A stretch of DNA of 64,000 nt from Odontesthes bonariensis (GCF_027942865.1 NC_134520.1:3160501-3224500); one strand, 5' to 3'; shown: positions 11,243-23,908, numbered from the stretch's first letter. Program-made: numbers and translations. The notes: generated by a model not told the origin, from the sequence alone.

Positions 11243-13769
11243 AAAAAAATTTTTTTTGAGTCTTCAGAAAGTTGTTCTTGGTCTCTTATTACACACTTTG
11301 TCACAGATTGTGTATCAGCGTGAAGAGGAAATTAAAAAAAAAAGAGGTAATCGCATTAAACAGCAGCACAAGCCCAGCAGGAAGTCATGACTACACACAC
11401 TCACGAACATTTAGTGGGTTAGACCTTGGTGATGATTCATATTGTGTTCATTTAATCTGAGCTTGTGTGGTATCCATGACGATGATAAGCAGTGAAACAG
11501 TCAAAGTCAAGGATGGACAGATGGGAACTAAAGAGACCTACAAAGCTGTATGGCAAAGGAAAAGCAGATTATTGTATATAGACATATTGTTGCCATGTTA
11601 CTGTTGTCAAGGAAACCTGGAGTGACGAAGACTTAGACATCATGTTCATTTCATCTCTGTCGATATGTCACAACTCTTCCCGTTCATATGGAGTAAGAGA
11701 TAAAGAGGCTGACTGTTTCAGAGTAATTTGCACTTTTAAGCTTGAAATTCAACAGTAAATGAAATTCCTGGAGTTTTGTCAGATTCCAGCCTCCATGCAC
11801 TCATCTGGACCACACTCTACCCACAGCAATTCCATCCTCCCACTGCCACCCACACGTGAGCAAAGATTTAGCATATCATAGATCGTTATATCCATCATTT
11901 GTTATCAAAGCGAGAGCAGTGCTGTCACAGGAGAAAAATAAAATGGTGCCACAGTACTCTGACTCATTCCCTTGGCTTCAAACTGTTGGAACGAAATGAA
12001 AGGTTAAGATTGGGAGCATGGGCTGAAAGCTCTCTCTTGTGGCTGATCTGAAGTCCTGCAACTTAGCAGATAATAGAGATTCAGTACCGTAGAGGGAAAA
12101 TATTTATTCAAGTGGCGTAGCAGCTCTTCCATTCTGGTTCATATGAATGCAGATGATTAGGACTGGGACTGGGACCTCTGTAAAAGCAGATGTTTTGGCA
12201 GTTCGCTGGCGTGAATGAATGACTAAATAAAGAAACTAATCAAAATGTTGCAACTGAGATTCTTTTGCTACATCTAAATAAAATTGTCAGTAAGATACAC
12301 AGATAGAGTAGCTTTTGAAATGTTCCTGTGACAAACTTCAAAGATTTACAAAGAAACACAGTCGATGGACCCATATAAGGCAATTTTGTAAAAATGTTAA
12401 AGTCGCACACTATAAAATTTAGGACTACTGTCAATAATGCAAGATAACAGTCATAAATATGTTAGCATGAAAATCATATATTAAGGGGGGGAAAAAATCA
12501 CTCAACCATAGAGGGAGTGATCTAGATCTACAAATTGTATATATATCCCTGTAAGACTCAGATATTAAAAAAAAAAATTGACCTCTCAGATATTGTTTTA
12601 GGAGACCTCTGATGTAGAAATGAGTTTTCAGATTTTTTACATTTTAGTAAGTTTTTAGGAAAATGTACATTTGCAACGTTGGGCATTGTTGGGAGCAGAA
12701 GTGTCTGGAGGCACCTGCAGGCGTTTCTCCCTGAATGAATTCAGCCATTGTCTGAGTTTCCAGAGTTTGTCCCTCTTTTCCATCTCCGACACAGTCAAGT
12801 TGTTTATCATACTAAAAGGAACACACGCATCCCCCCAAAGAACTTACAGGTTCACATTCAAGACAACAGCCCCCTCTAATTATGGTCTAAGTAAAAAAAA
12901 AAATTAACAGAAAAACACATTTAGCACTTAGTTACAATGAATCATCTAACACTTTAAATTTAATTTGTTTTTTTTTTCAATTTGTGATCATGGGAGAAGT
13001 GAAGTGCCCTTATGTGATGTGCGAGGAGCTCAGGCTATTTTGACCACCACTCTAGCCCAACGTTGTAGAATTACAGCATGGACATTACAAGCTCTAAATC
13101 AAATTTGATGAATGTTTTTCAAAATACCTAAATGTGTACATGTTCCACACATTATAATAAACACAATTTAAAAAAAAAAAATCCATACATCCATTTTCTA
13201 TACCCGCTTAATCTGTCGGTCGGGTCGCAGGGAGGCAGGAGCCTATCCCAGCGGTCAACTGGTGAGAGGCGGGGTACACCCTGGACAGGTCGCCAGTGAA
13301 ATAAAAAAATATTTAAGGAATTTCTTACTTTAATCCTGACAAATCCAGTCATGCCAAAAAAAAATAAATAAATAAAAAATAGATGAGTTCAACGGGAAAT
13401 TTGCAGGTAGAGTGAGTTCAAGGCCAGATGACTGGACCTATAAACACTTTCTATCCAATAGCATTGTGAGGACAAACAATAGGACCCATTAACTATGTAA
13501 ATGTGCTCTTCAGAAAAAAAAAAACACATTTGCAGGCTTTTTTTTTTTTTCAGAATTGTTAAGGGATGTTGTAAATTTGCAACCGTATATATATACCGTA
13601 CACAAACTATCAGTCTGCCAAGCCGCATTATTATGGTGAGTTGGGGGAATATTGCCTTTAGACGTTATTGCATAGACACAGCTCTATTTAAAAGAAAAAT
13701 AAATAAAACGCATCCCCAGATACTTGATGCTCCATTTAAATGATGACAACTAAATCTTAATGTTGAAAG
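11243..13769. other. rem2-retrovirus intergenic stretch
   Basis: About 2.5 kb of AT-rich sequence with several A/T homopolymers. Apart from the repeat at 13187-13297 nothing recognisable was found. No open frame shows codon-like structure or family similarity. Confidence 0.5.
13187..13297 (+). repeat. Fish interspersed repeat fragment (non-LTR retrotransposon 3' end)
   Basis: Contains CATCCATTTTCTATACCCGC, then GGGTCGCAGGGAGGCAGGAG and a segment with GGCGGGGTACACCCTGGACA and GGTCGCCAGT. This string is found in very many copies in teleost genomes, as the 3' end of an RTE-like LINE or its derived SINE. The exact family was not determined. Confidence 0.6.
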
Positions 13770-14088
13770 TGTGGGAGAATAATGTCATGACATTCTCTTG
13801 ACATGTCAGAATTACATCGTGCGCCTTATTGTGCGGCTCATATGAATATGGGTAAAGGGTAAAATGCGTGTTTATGATTACAGCAGAAGCTCGGCGCCGC
13901 CGAGGAAGATTGTGGCCCGGATGACGCATGCATGTTATGATTTAAACCAGTATAAAGTTGGTTCGCAAGATGAACCCGGCGGACATTTTGTAACATTCTG
14001 TATGCATATTTGCTGTGACGGTTTGTTCCAATAAACTCCCCAATGGACGGCTGACCGACGCGTGATTCGACTCATTTTCTCCACAACA
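13770..14088 (+). repeat. 5' LTR of the endogenous retrovirus
   Basis: 319 bp, TG...CA. It contains a TATA-like AGTATAAAG in the middle and the poly(A) signal CAATAAAC near its end, giving recognisable U3, R and U5 sections. Nearly identical to 23368-23686. Confidence 0.95.
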
Positions 14089-15991
14089 TAATGGTGACCC
14101 CGAATTCGTGAGATTTTGCATCTGGATCCCGGCGGAGCGTGTCCTCTGTGCCCCGACAGCCGACATCAGCTGTAAAAGCCGGCCGGTAGGATCTTTTTCC
14201 TACCATCACGCAGCGGATTTCTGTTGGTGGAGCACAGCTGACAGGCTTCTTCCGGCTTCCCCAAATCAAAAGAACACAAGAGAAGGACGATTCTGCTTCG
14301 GTAAGCATTTCATTGCTTTCCTCTGCGCAGGGGGGCTGTTGAAATTGTTTGAAATTGTGGGCCAAGGGGAGCCAAATGTTTGAATTAAGATAAAATTGGG
14401 TGAACAGCAGCTTATGTGAGTTGTAAAGCGGACAGCTGGGAGCAGCTGGTCTGGCTATCTTGTTGTTGTATTTTTTTTTTTTTGTGGTAATTAAGAAGGG
14501 CTAGTCGCTGGCTCCGGCAGGTAATGAATCGGGTGAATTCAAACTGGATTAAGGAATAAGCTTAAAGAAGCGGGTAGGCTGTTGAGCAGCCGCCAATGGT
14601 ACCTCTTGTAACTATCAGCCATCCTTCAATGCATTGGGGGGAGGAATACTGACGGGAGTACGGGGTACATTAGACTAATTAAACATACGTGAAAATCATT
14701 TTCACTAGTCAAGGAGTAGACGAATACTGATAATTGATTGACTTGCGAACATAAAAGTTTGACGATTGGATCAATAAGACTTTCAAAAAACTCTGAAATG
14801 AAAAAATCCAGTTCTAGAAGGGGCATATTTTAAATATATATGTTTATATCACTTTATATCTGCTTAGAACTCTTCGGAGTTATCCGAGACCTCAGTATAA
14901 AGACTTTTTTTTTTTTAGAAGAAAATTCAAATTCGTTCATGAATTGGCCACAGGAGATTATTATAAAGAGGTCACAGCGAGGCTGATAAAGTACACGTCA
15001 GCGTCTGTTGCTTTGGTCAAGAGACCATATCACAAGGCTTGTAGAGAAAACACATTTTGTATTTCATATATTGCCAACACCAACATCTCCTGAAAAATTA
15101 AAAGTCTAAATGAAAGAAATTGATAATTTAAAACTGTGAAGATTTGAATGGTGACTGACACAAAACTTTGATCGACTGACTTGGTGTGAGTGTGTGTGAC
15201 CGGTCTTTCTTTGTCTGTCAATGTGTGTGAAATCCTGCTGTTTTAAGTGAATCTAAAAAAGAAGAAAAGAAAAAGTTATTTTGTGTGAGGAATCAAGGTT
15301 CCAACTCATCTCATCCCTTTACTTTTGAGTATTTTAGTCAATTTGAGTTAACACATAGAGTTAACACAACATCTTACATATAATCTTAAGCTAAATAAAA
15401 AATGAAGTGAGTGCAGAGACACTCAGATTTGCTTCATTGTTATAATTTGCTTCATTGTTATAGTTGCCGCATTGATAGTTTGTTGAAATAAGGTGTTGTT
15501 ACAGTGATGAGCTGTGATTTTTAAAACGCTGTGTGTTGATTTCTTTAAGGTTGTGTATTTTCGTTGAGTGCATCTTGTTATTATTGAATTATTGAATACT
15601 GCTGTGATTTGTGTTAAGTTTCTAAAGTTCTATTCTCAACAGGCTCGTGAAGGTGTTTGGCTTTCAGGGGGACAGAGAGTGCTGCGCGTTCACGCTGGTT
15701 GTGTGAAGGCGCGCTGCTTGTCCTTGGCATTTTTTTTTTTTCTACTGCTGCAAATGTTCGTGTGTGACCGCATTTTCTTTCCTTGTGTCTTCCAAGGGCA
15801 CTTTATGGTTGAACTGTAATAATTATTAGTTTTCTTTAGGTAATGTCCTAATTGCGGAGTTGTTATCAGTCGAGTAATGAGGGTTTCGCAATTCCTAGGG
15901 TAGAGTTTCTGTTCTTAGGCCATTTGATTCACCACGTCATTGTACGTGAATGTTGACATTCCTGATAAAGAAAGTTTTCGCTTATGCATTG

Positions 15992-16228
15992 TTTCTGTAT
16001 CTTTTGGTCTGTATTTTCCCTGTCCACAGCGTGTTAAATTGTATTTCTTTCTCTTTCTTAACAAACGCCATTTTGAGGTGAAGAATAGTGCAATTGTTAT
16101 TTCTGTATTGTTTGGTTTGTATTTCTCCCTGTCCACGGCTGGACAGATTGTATTTCTTCCTCTTTCTTAACTTGTTATAAAAGTGTGACAAACGCCATTT
16201 TGAGTAGGGGTGTGGTTCAATTGTTATG
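15992..16228 (+). repeat. Tandem duplication of about 110-128 bp in the retroviral leader
   Basis: Two head-to-tail copies (15992-16100 and 16101-16228) share TTTCTGTAT, CCCTGTCCACRGC, the pyrimidine tract around CTCTTTCTTAAC, ACAAACGCCATTTTGAG and CAATTGTTAT. They differ by scattered substitutions and a short insertion in copy 2. Confidence 0.75.
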
Positions 16229-16394
16229 TTTGGGAGGAGTTAATAACAGCCTGGGAAGCGGGCTTAGTGGTGTGTTCATATTTGATTGGTTAAAAGTTAC
16301 GTGTCTCAGACGTGTTTCATTGGAGGTAGGTTTAGAGGTGTGTTCAGATTTCATTGGTCAAAATTTTTTTGTCATTGGTCAGAATTGAGTAATA

Positions 16395-16770
16395 CAGCTA
16401 GTATTGATTAGCAATAATTAGTATTGATTAGCAATAACTAGCATTGTTTAGCATTGATTAGCATTGGTTAGCAATCACTAGCATTGATTAGCGATAATTA
16501 GCATTGAATAGCATAATTAGCATTCGATTAGCATTGGTCAACAAGGAAGCTAGTATTGATTAGCAATAAGTAGCATTATTAGCATTATTAGCATTGGTTA
16601 GCATTTCGTTAGCCATAATTAGCATTGATCAGAAATACAATTAGCATTGATTAGCAATAAGGCAAATATTGGTTTAAATCTTAATTAGCAATAGGTTAGC
16701 ATTTATTAGCAACAGCTAGGAAGCTAACATCAATTGGCATTGGTTAGCAAACATTAACATTAGCAATAAT
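16395..16770 (+). repeat. Degenerate ATTAGC-rich tandem array
   Basis: The word TTAGCATTG or TTAGCAATA recurs roughly every 10-20 bp for almost 400 bp (ATTGATTAGCAATAA, ATTGGTTAGCAATCA and similar). The pattern is a degenerate satellite. The same motif continues more sparsely to about 17000. Confidence 0.8.
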
Positions 16771-17168
16771 AGTAACCTAACTCCAAACTAGAAGTCAAAA
16801 AGCTAAATTAGCCTAACATTGAATTAACATTGGTTTAATTTTAAAAAAACAACCTAGAGCATAAGCTTTCAAAGCTAACATAGGCTAACCTTAACAGTAG
16901 CATTGACAATATCCAATCCAATAATTAGCTGCATCTAAGCTAAATTTAGCCGAGCATTAAATTAGCATTGAGTAGAGTTAGTTTAATTTAAATTGACTTT
17001 CAAAAATTGTTTAAAAAAAAAAGGGGGATAATAATAAGAAGAATAAAATAAAATTAGGGAAAAATAAATAAGTAAATAGAAAGTCAAAAGAAGGGAACTA
17101 AATAGGTGAAACAATGGATGTAACACCAACAATAACCATCAGCGCCAAACATCCTGAACATTCCAAAG

Positions 17169-18587
17169 ATGTTAAAAAGATATCTCAAAAATGGGAAAAA
17201 CGAACAAAAAAATAATGTCTCACCCTGGCCAAAAGGTGGCACTTTCAATGCAACGGCCTGTAAGATTATGGAACAAAGGATTAAAGCTTACAAACCAAAG
17301 GACAAAAGCAAAAAGAGACAGGAAAAAAGAGAGCTTGAATTAAAAGTTTTACATTTCTTTGAAAATGCAGGGCTACATCCAACACTGCCAGGAGCAGTAA
17401 ACATACAAGGAGATTCTGAAATAAAAGATCACAAAATATCTCATGAACGTCCAGAACCACAAATAGCTACATCAAGCAGTCATGGAGCTCCTGAGCCAGA
17501 CGCCGTCTGTAATTCAGATCAGGCAAGGGGACAGCTCCCACAATACCAAAAATCACCAGAACTGGCACCTCCAGTTCAAAAGGCATCTTCTGAAGAACAT
17601 AAGAGTCCAACAGCGTCAGCACCGAGTTTGATAGAAATGACGCAGGGACAGTATGTGCCGTGGCAGACGCTCGTCCTAGGGGGGCTGGTTGCTCGATTGC
17701 CGGACATTCACACAGGTGCAAGCAAATGGATAAGAGCTTTTGAACAAGAGACTGTGCATAAACTGTTGACGGTGGGACACATTAAGGCAGTGTGGGCACT
17801 GTGTTTTGGAACTTCTACCATGGAGGGCATTTTGAGACACAGTGAGAATGACTGGATGTTAAGCCACCGAGCTGATGGAACTGATTTTAATGCATATCGA
17901 GCTGCACTCTGGAGAGCGTTACGAGCTGAGTTTCCAGTGGGAGTGGACCTGGAAGCGTTAAAGGGGGAACCACTGTCAGAAACAGAGAGTCCGGCTGTGT
18001 ACATTGCACAACAATTGCAGAAATGGAGACAAGAGTCTGAGGGAGAAATCGAGAAGAGCCCAGCTTGGTTGACATTGTTCAGAGTTTCCATCAAAGAGGC
18101 TCTGCCTGCCCCAGCTCAGGGGAGGCTGGAGGATGTGGTGGGGTTGAATTCAATGTCACATGGACAATTCCGAGACCACGTGGTGCAGGCAGTAAACAAA
18201 TACAGAAAAGAACTGAAATGGAAGGAGCAGGAGAAGGAGATGCAAAGGGAACTTGCACGGTTGCAGTTAGAAGAACTGGAAGCGAAGCAAGAAGTACGAA
18301 ATGAGGCCATGACAGCGGGGGCCGCTGAACAGCCATCACAGGGGCAAGTCCATCGTCGACCCTGTCAAAGGTCAAGAAGAGGTGCACCTGGAGGACGAAG
18401 GTCCTCGGGGGCATGTTGGGCCTGTGGCGAGAGGGGACACTTTGTTTACAGCTGTCCGAGAGCACCGAGAAACCCGATTGTTCGGCAGGACTGTGGCCAG
18501 TCCCTGCGGGGCGGAGCAAGTGGCCCGGCAGGGCCATGGCGTTCCTCTGGCAGAGGAATCCCAGTATTTGTTTGCATTGACATATAG
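17169..18587 (+). pseudogene. Retroviral gag-like region of the endogenous retrovirus
   Basis: One open frame of about 472 residues. A basic N-terminal part is followed by a capsid-like core (SLIEMTQGQYVPWQTLVLGG at about residues 155-175, then a helix-rich segment), a charged coiled-coil-like stretch and one CCHC zinc knuckle (CWACGERGHFVYSC) before the end. This order is that of retroviral Gag. It belongs to a defective provirus and is treated as a fossil part. Confidence 0.85.
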
Positions 18588-20740
18588 AGGTAAGAAGTAC
18601 ACTTACACCAGACGTACTCAAGGGTTTAAAAAACGCCCTCAGGTGTGTCATTATTACAAAACAAAACAAAGTTTTTAAGTTAAATGTGTCACTGTTACTA
18701 AGTTTCTAAAACTTAAATTTAAATGTCACTATTACAATATTTCTAAAATTTAAACAAAACAAAGTTTCGAGTTTAAATTTTAGCATTGTTAGCCTAAATT
18801 AGAGTATCTATTTATCCCATAGGGAACTACTGATATCTCTCCATCCCACGTGGAGGGAGGAAGTAAAGCGCCAGGTCCAAAATAAATAAATGTATTAATG
18901 AATAAAATTAAAATAAAACAAGTATGATCTTTTTCTTGGGAAGATTTGGCAATAAAATTTGCTTCCTCTGGAAGGAACATGAAAAATCCAAAGATCAAAG
19001 GTTGAAAGCACAACTGGAGAGGACAACCGAGGCTAAGTTAGCCTTTGAAAGTTTGAAACAAAATTAGCAAAAGTCATCCAAAACGGGCAACACTAAAATA
19101 TGAGAAGCCATTTTTCGTATATGTCTCCAATAAAAACCATAATATTTCAGAACTAATAAATCAGAGTAGGTATGTTGTGACTCAGGCAGGATGTTTGCAG
19201 GTTGTGCATCTTTTGACACGTCCGGATGTGAGAATACAGAAGTGTACCACATCGGATCCTGCGGATGTCATTCCACGGGAGTTTGAAGGAGAACCACATG
19301 AGTGTGTGTCAGAAGCTGTGAGATACATTAAACTGAGACCTGACTTAGAAGCAACTTCACTTGTGCAGGCTGACGTCACTTATGTTGTGTATGGTTCATG
19401 TTGTGAGACCATTTGGGTAATCATGAGGTTTTGCAGTTGTGAAGCAGGAAGGTGGAAAATTTTGTGACGGTGGAAGCTGAGAAGTGTGAACGGCCATGTT
19501 CGGCACAGTTGGCTGAACTGAAGGCATTAACGGAAGCATGTCTACTGGTGAAAGGTAAGGTTACAAATGTGTACACAGATTCTGCATATGGTCATGATAT
19601 TTGCTATTTGTTTGAAGCAGTTTTGAAGCAGAGAGGGTTCAGGAGGTCAGACGGAGGTCAGACGGAAGTCCAGTGCGACAGGAGGTCCAAATGAAGGAGC
19701 GGATTGCAGTCATGAAAATTGAAAATGGGAAGTGATAAAGTGTCAAATAATCGTAAAGGTAACAAAATGGTCAGTAAAGGTAATAACGCGGCTGATGAGG
19801 CAGCGAAAGTAGCATCAAAGTGCCAGCTTGCTGTTTTGGCACCTATGGTGTCACTGGAGCCAGATGTCACGCCACCACAAGGATATTGGTCATACATATT
19901 GGATAAATAGTCGTAAAAAATTTTTTGGTAAGAGAATTGATTCATCTGTTTGTCATTCCATCAGAGATTAGCTCAAATAATGGTTAAGTGTTTGTTTAGA
20001 AAAGTGCAAGAGGCATTCTGCAGCAGCTGCGAATCAAGCAGCGCTGTGGGGCCGTTTATCATCCACAGAGTCAAGGGATGGGTGAGAGGATCAATGGAAC
20101 CTGGGAAGTGAAATTGAATTGAATCTGTGCGTCAACTAAGCTAAACTAGATGCTTTGCCGCTTGCACTAATGAGCTATCGTATGCAGACTCATAGAGTCA
20201 CGCACTAACACCGCATAAAATGCTAACGGGTCGACCCATGCCGGCACCTCAGGGAGAGGTCCCTTTAAAGGGCCCCCACTTGAGCAGTTGAGAACAGAGT
20301 GGACAGTCTATATGAAGCAATTAACTGCAATCCACAGAACAATCTATCTACAGGAGGAGATCAGAGACTCAGGTCTCGAACAGCTGGTTGAGAGACCAGT
20401 GGGGCCAGGCGACCAGGTGCACATCAAAGTGTTCCGAAGGAAGTGGCACGAGCCAAGACGGAAAGGACCGTACACAATGGTGCGAGTAACGTCAACAGCA
20501 GTTCAAATGGAAGGTAGCAACACATGGTACCATTTGAATCACTGCACTAAGGTTCGGACTAAAGACACAGACAGAGTTGAGTCCGAGGAAAGGATGAACA
20601 AAAGGAAGAGGTTAAGATTTCTGACACTTATGAGCATCCAGGTGTGGGTGTTGGCCGACAGCATGGGTTCAGGAGAGCAAGGCCTGGAGATGTGGGACGG
20701 GATCCCGCAAACAGGAGAGGCTGGAAGGGTCCCGTGAGGG
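18588..20740 (+). pseudogene. Shortened, broken pol region of the endogenous retrovirus
   Basis: Recognisable pieces in the expected order are a reverse-transcriptase fragment just after gag, a connection/RNase H-like segment (about 19180-19690), an integrase core fragment with a YHPQSQGMGERINGT-like segment near 20040-20100, and a C-terminal integrase GPY-type segment (about 20390-20560). Most of the polymerase domain is missing and the remaining frames are interrupted many times. Confidence 0.8.
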
Positions 20741-20890
20741 AGCCACCCCGCAGGGAAGTAGCCAGCCTGGGTCAGATGAGTATGATGCAACAATACACAC
20801 CCACTCAGACCATGCCACGCCACAAACTTTGCCAGCAATACACACTAGAGCTAGTCGTGAAGAGGCATCTGTTAAGCGTGAAGAAGATAA

Positions 20891-21006
20891 GTGTGAGGAA
20901 GTGTGAGGAAGTGTGAGGAAGTGTGAGGAAGTGTGGGGAAGTGTGAGGAAGTGTGAGGAAGTGTGAGGAAGTGTGAGGAAGTGTGAGGAAGTGTGGGGAA
21001 GTGTGG
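20891..21006 (+). repeat. 10-bp minisatellite inside the retrovirus
   Basis: Eleven head-to-tail copies of GTGTGAGGAA, with GTGTGGGGAA as the fifth and eleventh units. It lies between the pol remnant and env. Confidence 0.95.
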
Positions 21007-21199
21007 ATCATGGGTCCGGAGGAGGAGACGACCAAATCACCGCCTCCGGACGCCACAACAAAGGGGCAATCTGGTAAGATCATGTTGTCCTCGGGTCAGA
21101 AGAAGTTGTTCACAATGGTTGTAAGAATAGAAAGATTTCTCGTGGAAGTCTAGGGGGACTTGATACCGTTAGCACTACGGGACAGAATAATCATGTTCA

Positions 21200-22600
21200 T
21201 CCAAGAACAGACGGAGTGTGCATGCACAGGTAGAGACAGGAAAACAGTGTAACTGTGGAAGATGGGTTAAGGCAGCACAGAGTATGTGGTATAGATGGGC
21301 ATGGTACACTACGAGAGAACTGACAGCGACAGAGTGTCTCATATGCGCAGACGCTCCAGGAGCATTGCCTGTTGTTGTTCCAGAGCCACACACCTTCAGG
21401 GACTGTGCAGTGGTCCAGCAACGGGAATGCAGAGAAGGTAGGTTCACATCGGAAGAGGATAAATGGTTATTGTTTCCTATGTGTGGTATTAAGTGCAGAT
21501 TGATGTTTGGGCCAAATAAATTACATAGTTATTTTCAAAATAAGGAAGGGCCACAAATTGGAGTCTTCTTGTGTTGAATTTAATCTGAGTACATCACAGG
21601 ATGGGCCTCCCACTGATTATAGAGTAGATTACCATGGTGAGTTTGAATGCTTTTGGAACTCACGTAGGTAATACTACTGTTGAATGAAACCAATATTTAT
21701 TAGGATTTATTTATTTGGACCAGTAATGCAAAAATATAGAAATGATCATTTTAACTCTATATCTTTTTGGGGATCAGACACAAACGGTAGCTGAGAGTTA
21801 CTGGATGTGTGGAGATGATGTTTTGTTAAATGTGTTACCCAACAGGTGGATAGGTCTTTGGGCACTGGTGAGGAGGAAGACATCAGTTGTGTTAGTGTAT
21901 GACAAGGTAAACGAGATGCGAGGTTTGGATGTGGAAAAAGGGAGAGTTAAAGATCTAGTGATGACTACATCAGGGATAAGCACGTTTACTTGGATGCAAT
22001 AGGGCAGCCGAGAGGGATCCCTCTTGAGTTCAAAGCACACAGTGAGATTACAGCTGGATTTGAGTCTATTTTGCCGTGGATCACAATTAACAAAATGGGG
22101 AGTGGATTAATTACATATACTACAACCAACAGAGAATTCTTAACTACACGAGTGAAGGGGTTGCAGGCTTTGGAGAACAACTACATGAGACGAGTATGAT
22201 GGCTTGATAGAACAGACAAGTTTTAGAATGGATATTAGGAGGGAAAAGTGGTGTTTGCCAGATGGTTGGGGAAATGTTGTACATTTATACCCGGGAACAC
22301 TGCAGCTGATGGAACGTTTACAACGGCCGTGAAGAAGATCAGAGAACGGCGAGAGGAGCTGATGTGTGAGGCTGGTGGAGGTGAATGGCGGTGGACTGGT
22401 CTGTTTGGGATTTTGGGAGAAGGGGGAGCGATGACGGTTAAAGCGGGAATAGCAATATTGTTGATAGTGAGGATGGTTTCCCTATTGGTGTGTTGCATTA
22501 TACCCATTCTGAGAAGGTGTTTGCTGCAAGTGATGTTCAAACGAACAGTGGAAGGAATCTGGAAGCAGATGACCATGCGAGACCGGGTCTGAGGACCAAC
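21200..22600 (+). pseudogene. Broken env region of the endogenous retrovirus
   Basis: A surface-subunit-like, Cys-rich segment (about 21230-21580) is followed by a transmembrane-subunit segment (about 22250-22590) with KCCTFIPGNTAADGTF, a conserved TM ectodomain motif of fish and other class I retroviruses, then a hydrophobic anchor with a Cys pair and a short cytoplasmic tail. It is interrupted in several places. Confidence 0.75.
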
Positions 22601-23367
22601 GCATGGGAGAGCTGGTCAACGAATGAAGGTTATCAACGGACGGTTCACAAGATTCTTTCCTCGAGGCTGTGGAACCAAGTATAGTCTGATAGGGAGAAGA
22701 GATGCTGAAGATCTCTTTGATTGGGAGTGACGTACTGGCGACCTCTCCTCCCAGAGTTAGCTTAGCAGTTCCAGACCCAGCCGGACGGATGTTCGGCCAG
22801 AAGCAGACGACACCAGAGTAGGGGAGATGGGACGGGACTGGAAGAGCTGCATTACATTGCATTTTAGTACTATTTGTTGTGTGATAATCCACAATTTTAT
22901 GTATTGTACTTGGTACAAAACTGTGATTAATTGATTTTAAGGTGATGTATTCATTCTATGTGTATTATCAATCAGAACTGATCACTAATATGTCCATTGC
23001 CAGTTGTGTTGGTCAACTGTTCGGAGTGCGACCTTTGGTAAAGTGGTCGGTCGCCAAGTGGGGTGGGGCCGTAGGTGAGTTTTCCCAGAATAAGAACATG
23101 AGTTACGAAAGTAGCAGCCGGTGGGTTTTTCGCTCCTATGCACTGCGAACAGTGGACAAGTGTGATGGCAATGTAAGACTTGTAGTGTTGTTGAATTCAT
23201 TTAATCATTGAATGTAATTCGGGTGCGTATATATATTCCTTTTCATTTATTCACAAATGTTCCCGTTGATTGAGGTTGTAGAATTAGGATAATTTAGTGT
23301 TGATTATGTTAATTAATTCTTAATTATTCTTTATTAATTCACTGATAAGTGATTTCAGGGGGGACTA

Positions 23368-23686
23368 TGTGGGAGAATAATGTCATGACATTCTCTTGAC
23401 ATGTCAGAATTACATCGTGTGCCTTAATGTGCGGCTCATATGAATATGGGTAAAGGGTAGAATGCGTGTTTATGATTACAGCAGAAGCGCGGCGCCGCCA
23501 AGGAAGATTGTGGCCCGGATGACGCATGCATGTTATGATTTAAACCAGTATAAAGTTGGTTCGCAAGATGAACCCGGCGGACATTTTGTAACATTCTGTA
23601 TGCATATTTGCTGTGACGGTTTGTTCCAATAAACTCCCCAATGGACGGCTGACCGACGCGTGATTCGACTCATTTTCTCCACAACA
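23368..23686 (+). repeat. 3' LTR of the endogenous retrovirus
   Basis: 319 bp, about 98.4 percent identical to the 5' LTR. It is preceded by the purine tract AGGGGGGA and followed by the AAAG target duplication. Confidence 0.95.
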
Positions 23687-23902
23687 AAAGTAAGCAGTGC
23701 CTTCCATTAGAGTAGTTTGACATAATAGTAACGCACACCAAGCTTTCTCCACATCAAGCGTAGCAGCTTGGTAGCACAATTCGGGGGTCTAACCAGTGAC
23801 AGTGAAGGAGCACGTACAGTATAAAGTCAGGATGCGTCTGTGGAAAAAGACCTTCAATAGGGTTGAACAAGCACAGACACATAATTCAGAGAGTTTTGAT
23901 CA

Positions 23903-23908
23903 TTTATT
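23903..23908 (-). terminator. paics poly(A) signal
   Basis: AATAAA on the minus strand about 115 bp after the paics stop codon. The retroviral 3' LTR ends only about 215 bp further on. Confidence 0.55.

Larger units (their letters stand above)
14092..17168 (+). other. Long repeat-bearing leader of the retrovirus
   Basis: Three kilobases separate the primer-binding site from gag, against about 0.5-1 kb in most retroviruses. No conserved frame was seen. The stretch carries a direct duplication (15992-16228) and an ATTAGC-rich tract (16395-16770), listed separately. It may have acquired non-viral sequence. Confidence 0.7.
13770..23686 (+). mobile_element. Endogenous retrovirus (gamma/epsilon-like), LTR to LTR, defective
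   Basis: A complete LTR-bounded provirus of about 9.9 kb in the plus orientation, flanked by a 4-bp target duplication AAAG (13766-13769 and 23687-23690). The two 319-bp LTRs start TG, end CA and differ at about 5 positions (about 1.6 percent). With fish neutral rates of 3-10 per billion years per site this suggests an insertion about 1-3 million years old. A 12-base primer-binding match TGGTGACCCCGA (14092-14103) fits tRNA-Trp. A G-rich purine tract lies just before the 3' LTR. Parts in order: 5' LTR, unusually long leader (about 3 kb), gag, shortened pol, env, 3' LTR. gag is open. pol and env are broken in many places (roughly ten or more), and much of the reverse transcriptase region is absent. 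The element is a fossil. It fills the space between rem2 and paics. Confidence 0.93.

Noticed and set aside
19658-19945. Minus-strand open frame within the provirus
   Set aside because: Lies opposite the pol remnant and has no family similarity.
20805-21083. Minus-strand frame with repeated HTSSHFLTLP units
   Set aside because: Pure translation of the 10-bp minisatellite inside the provirus.
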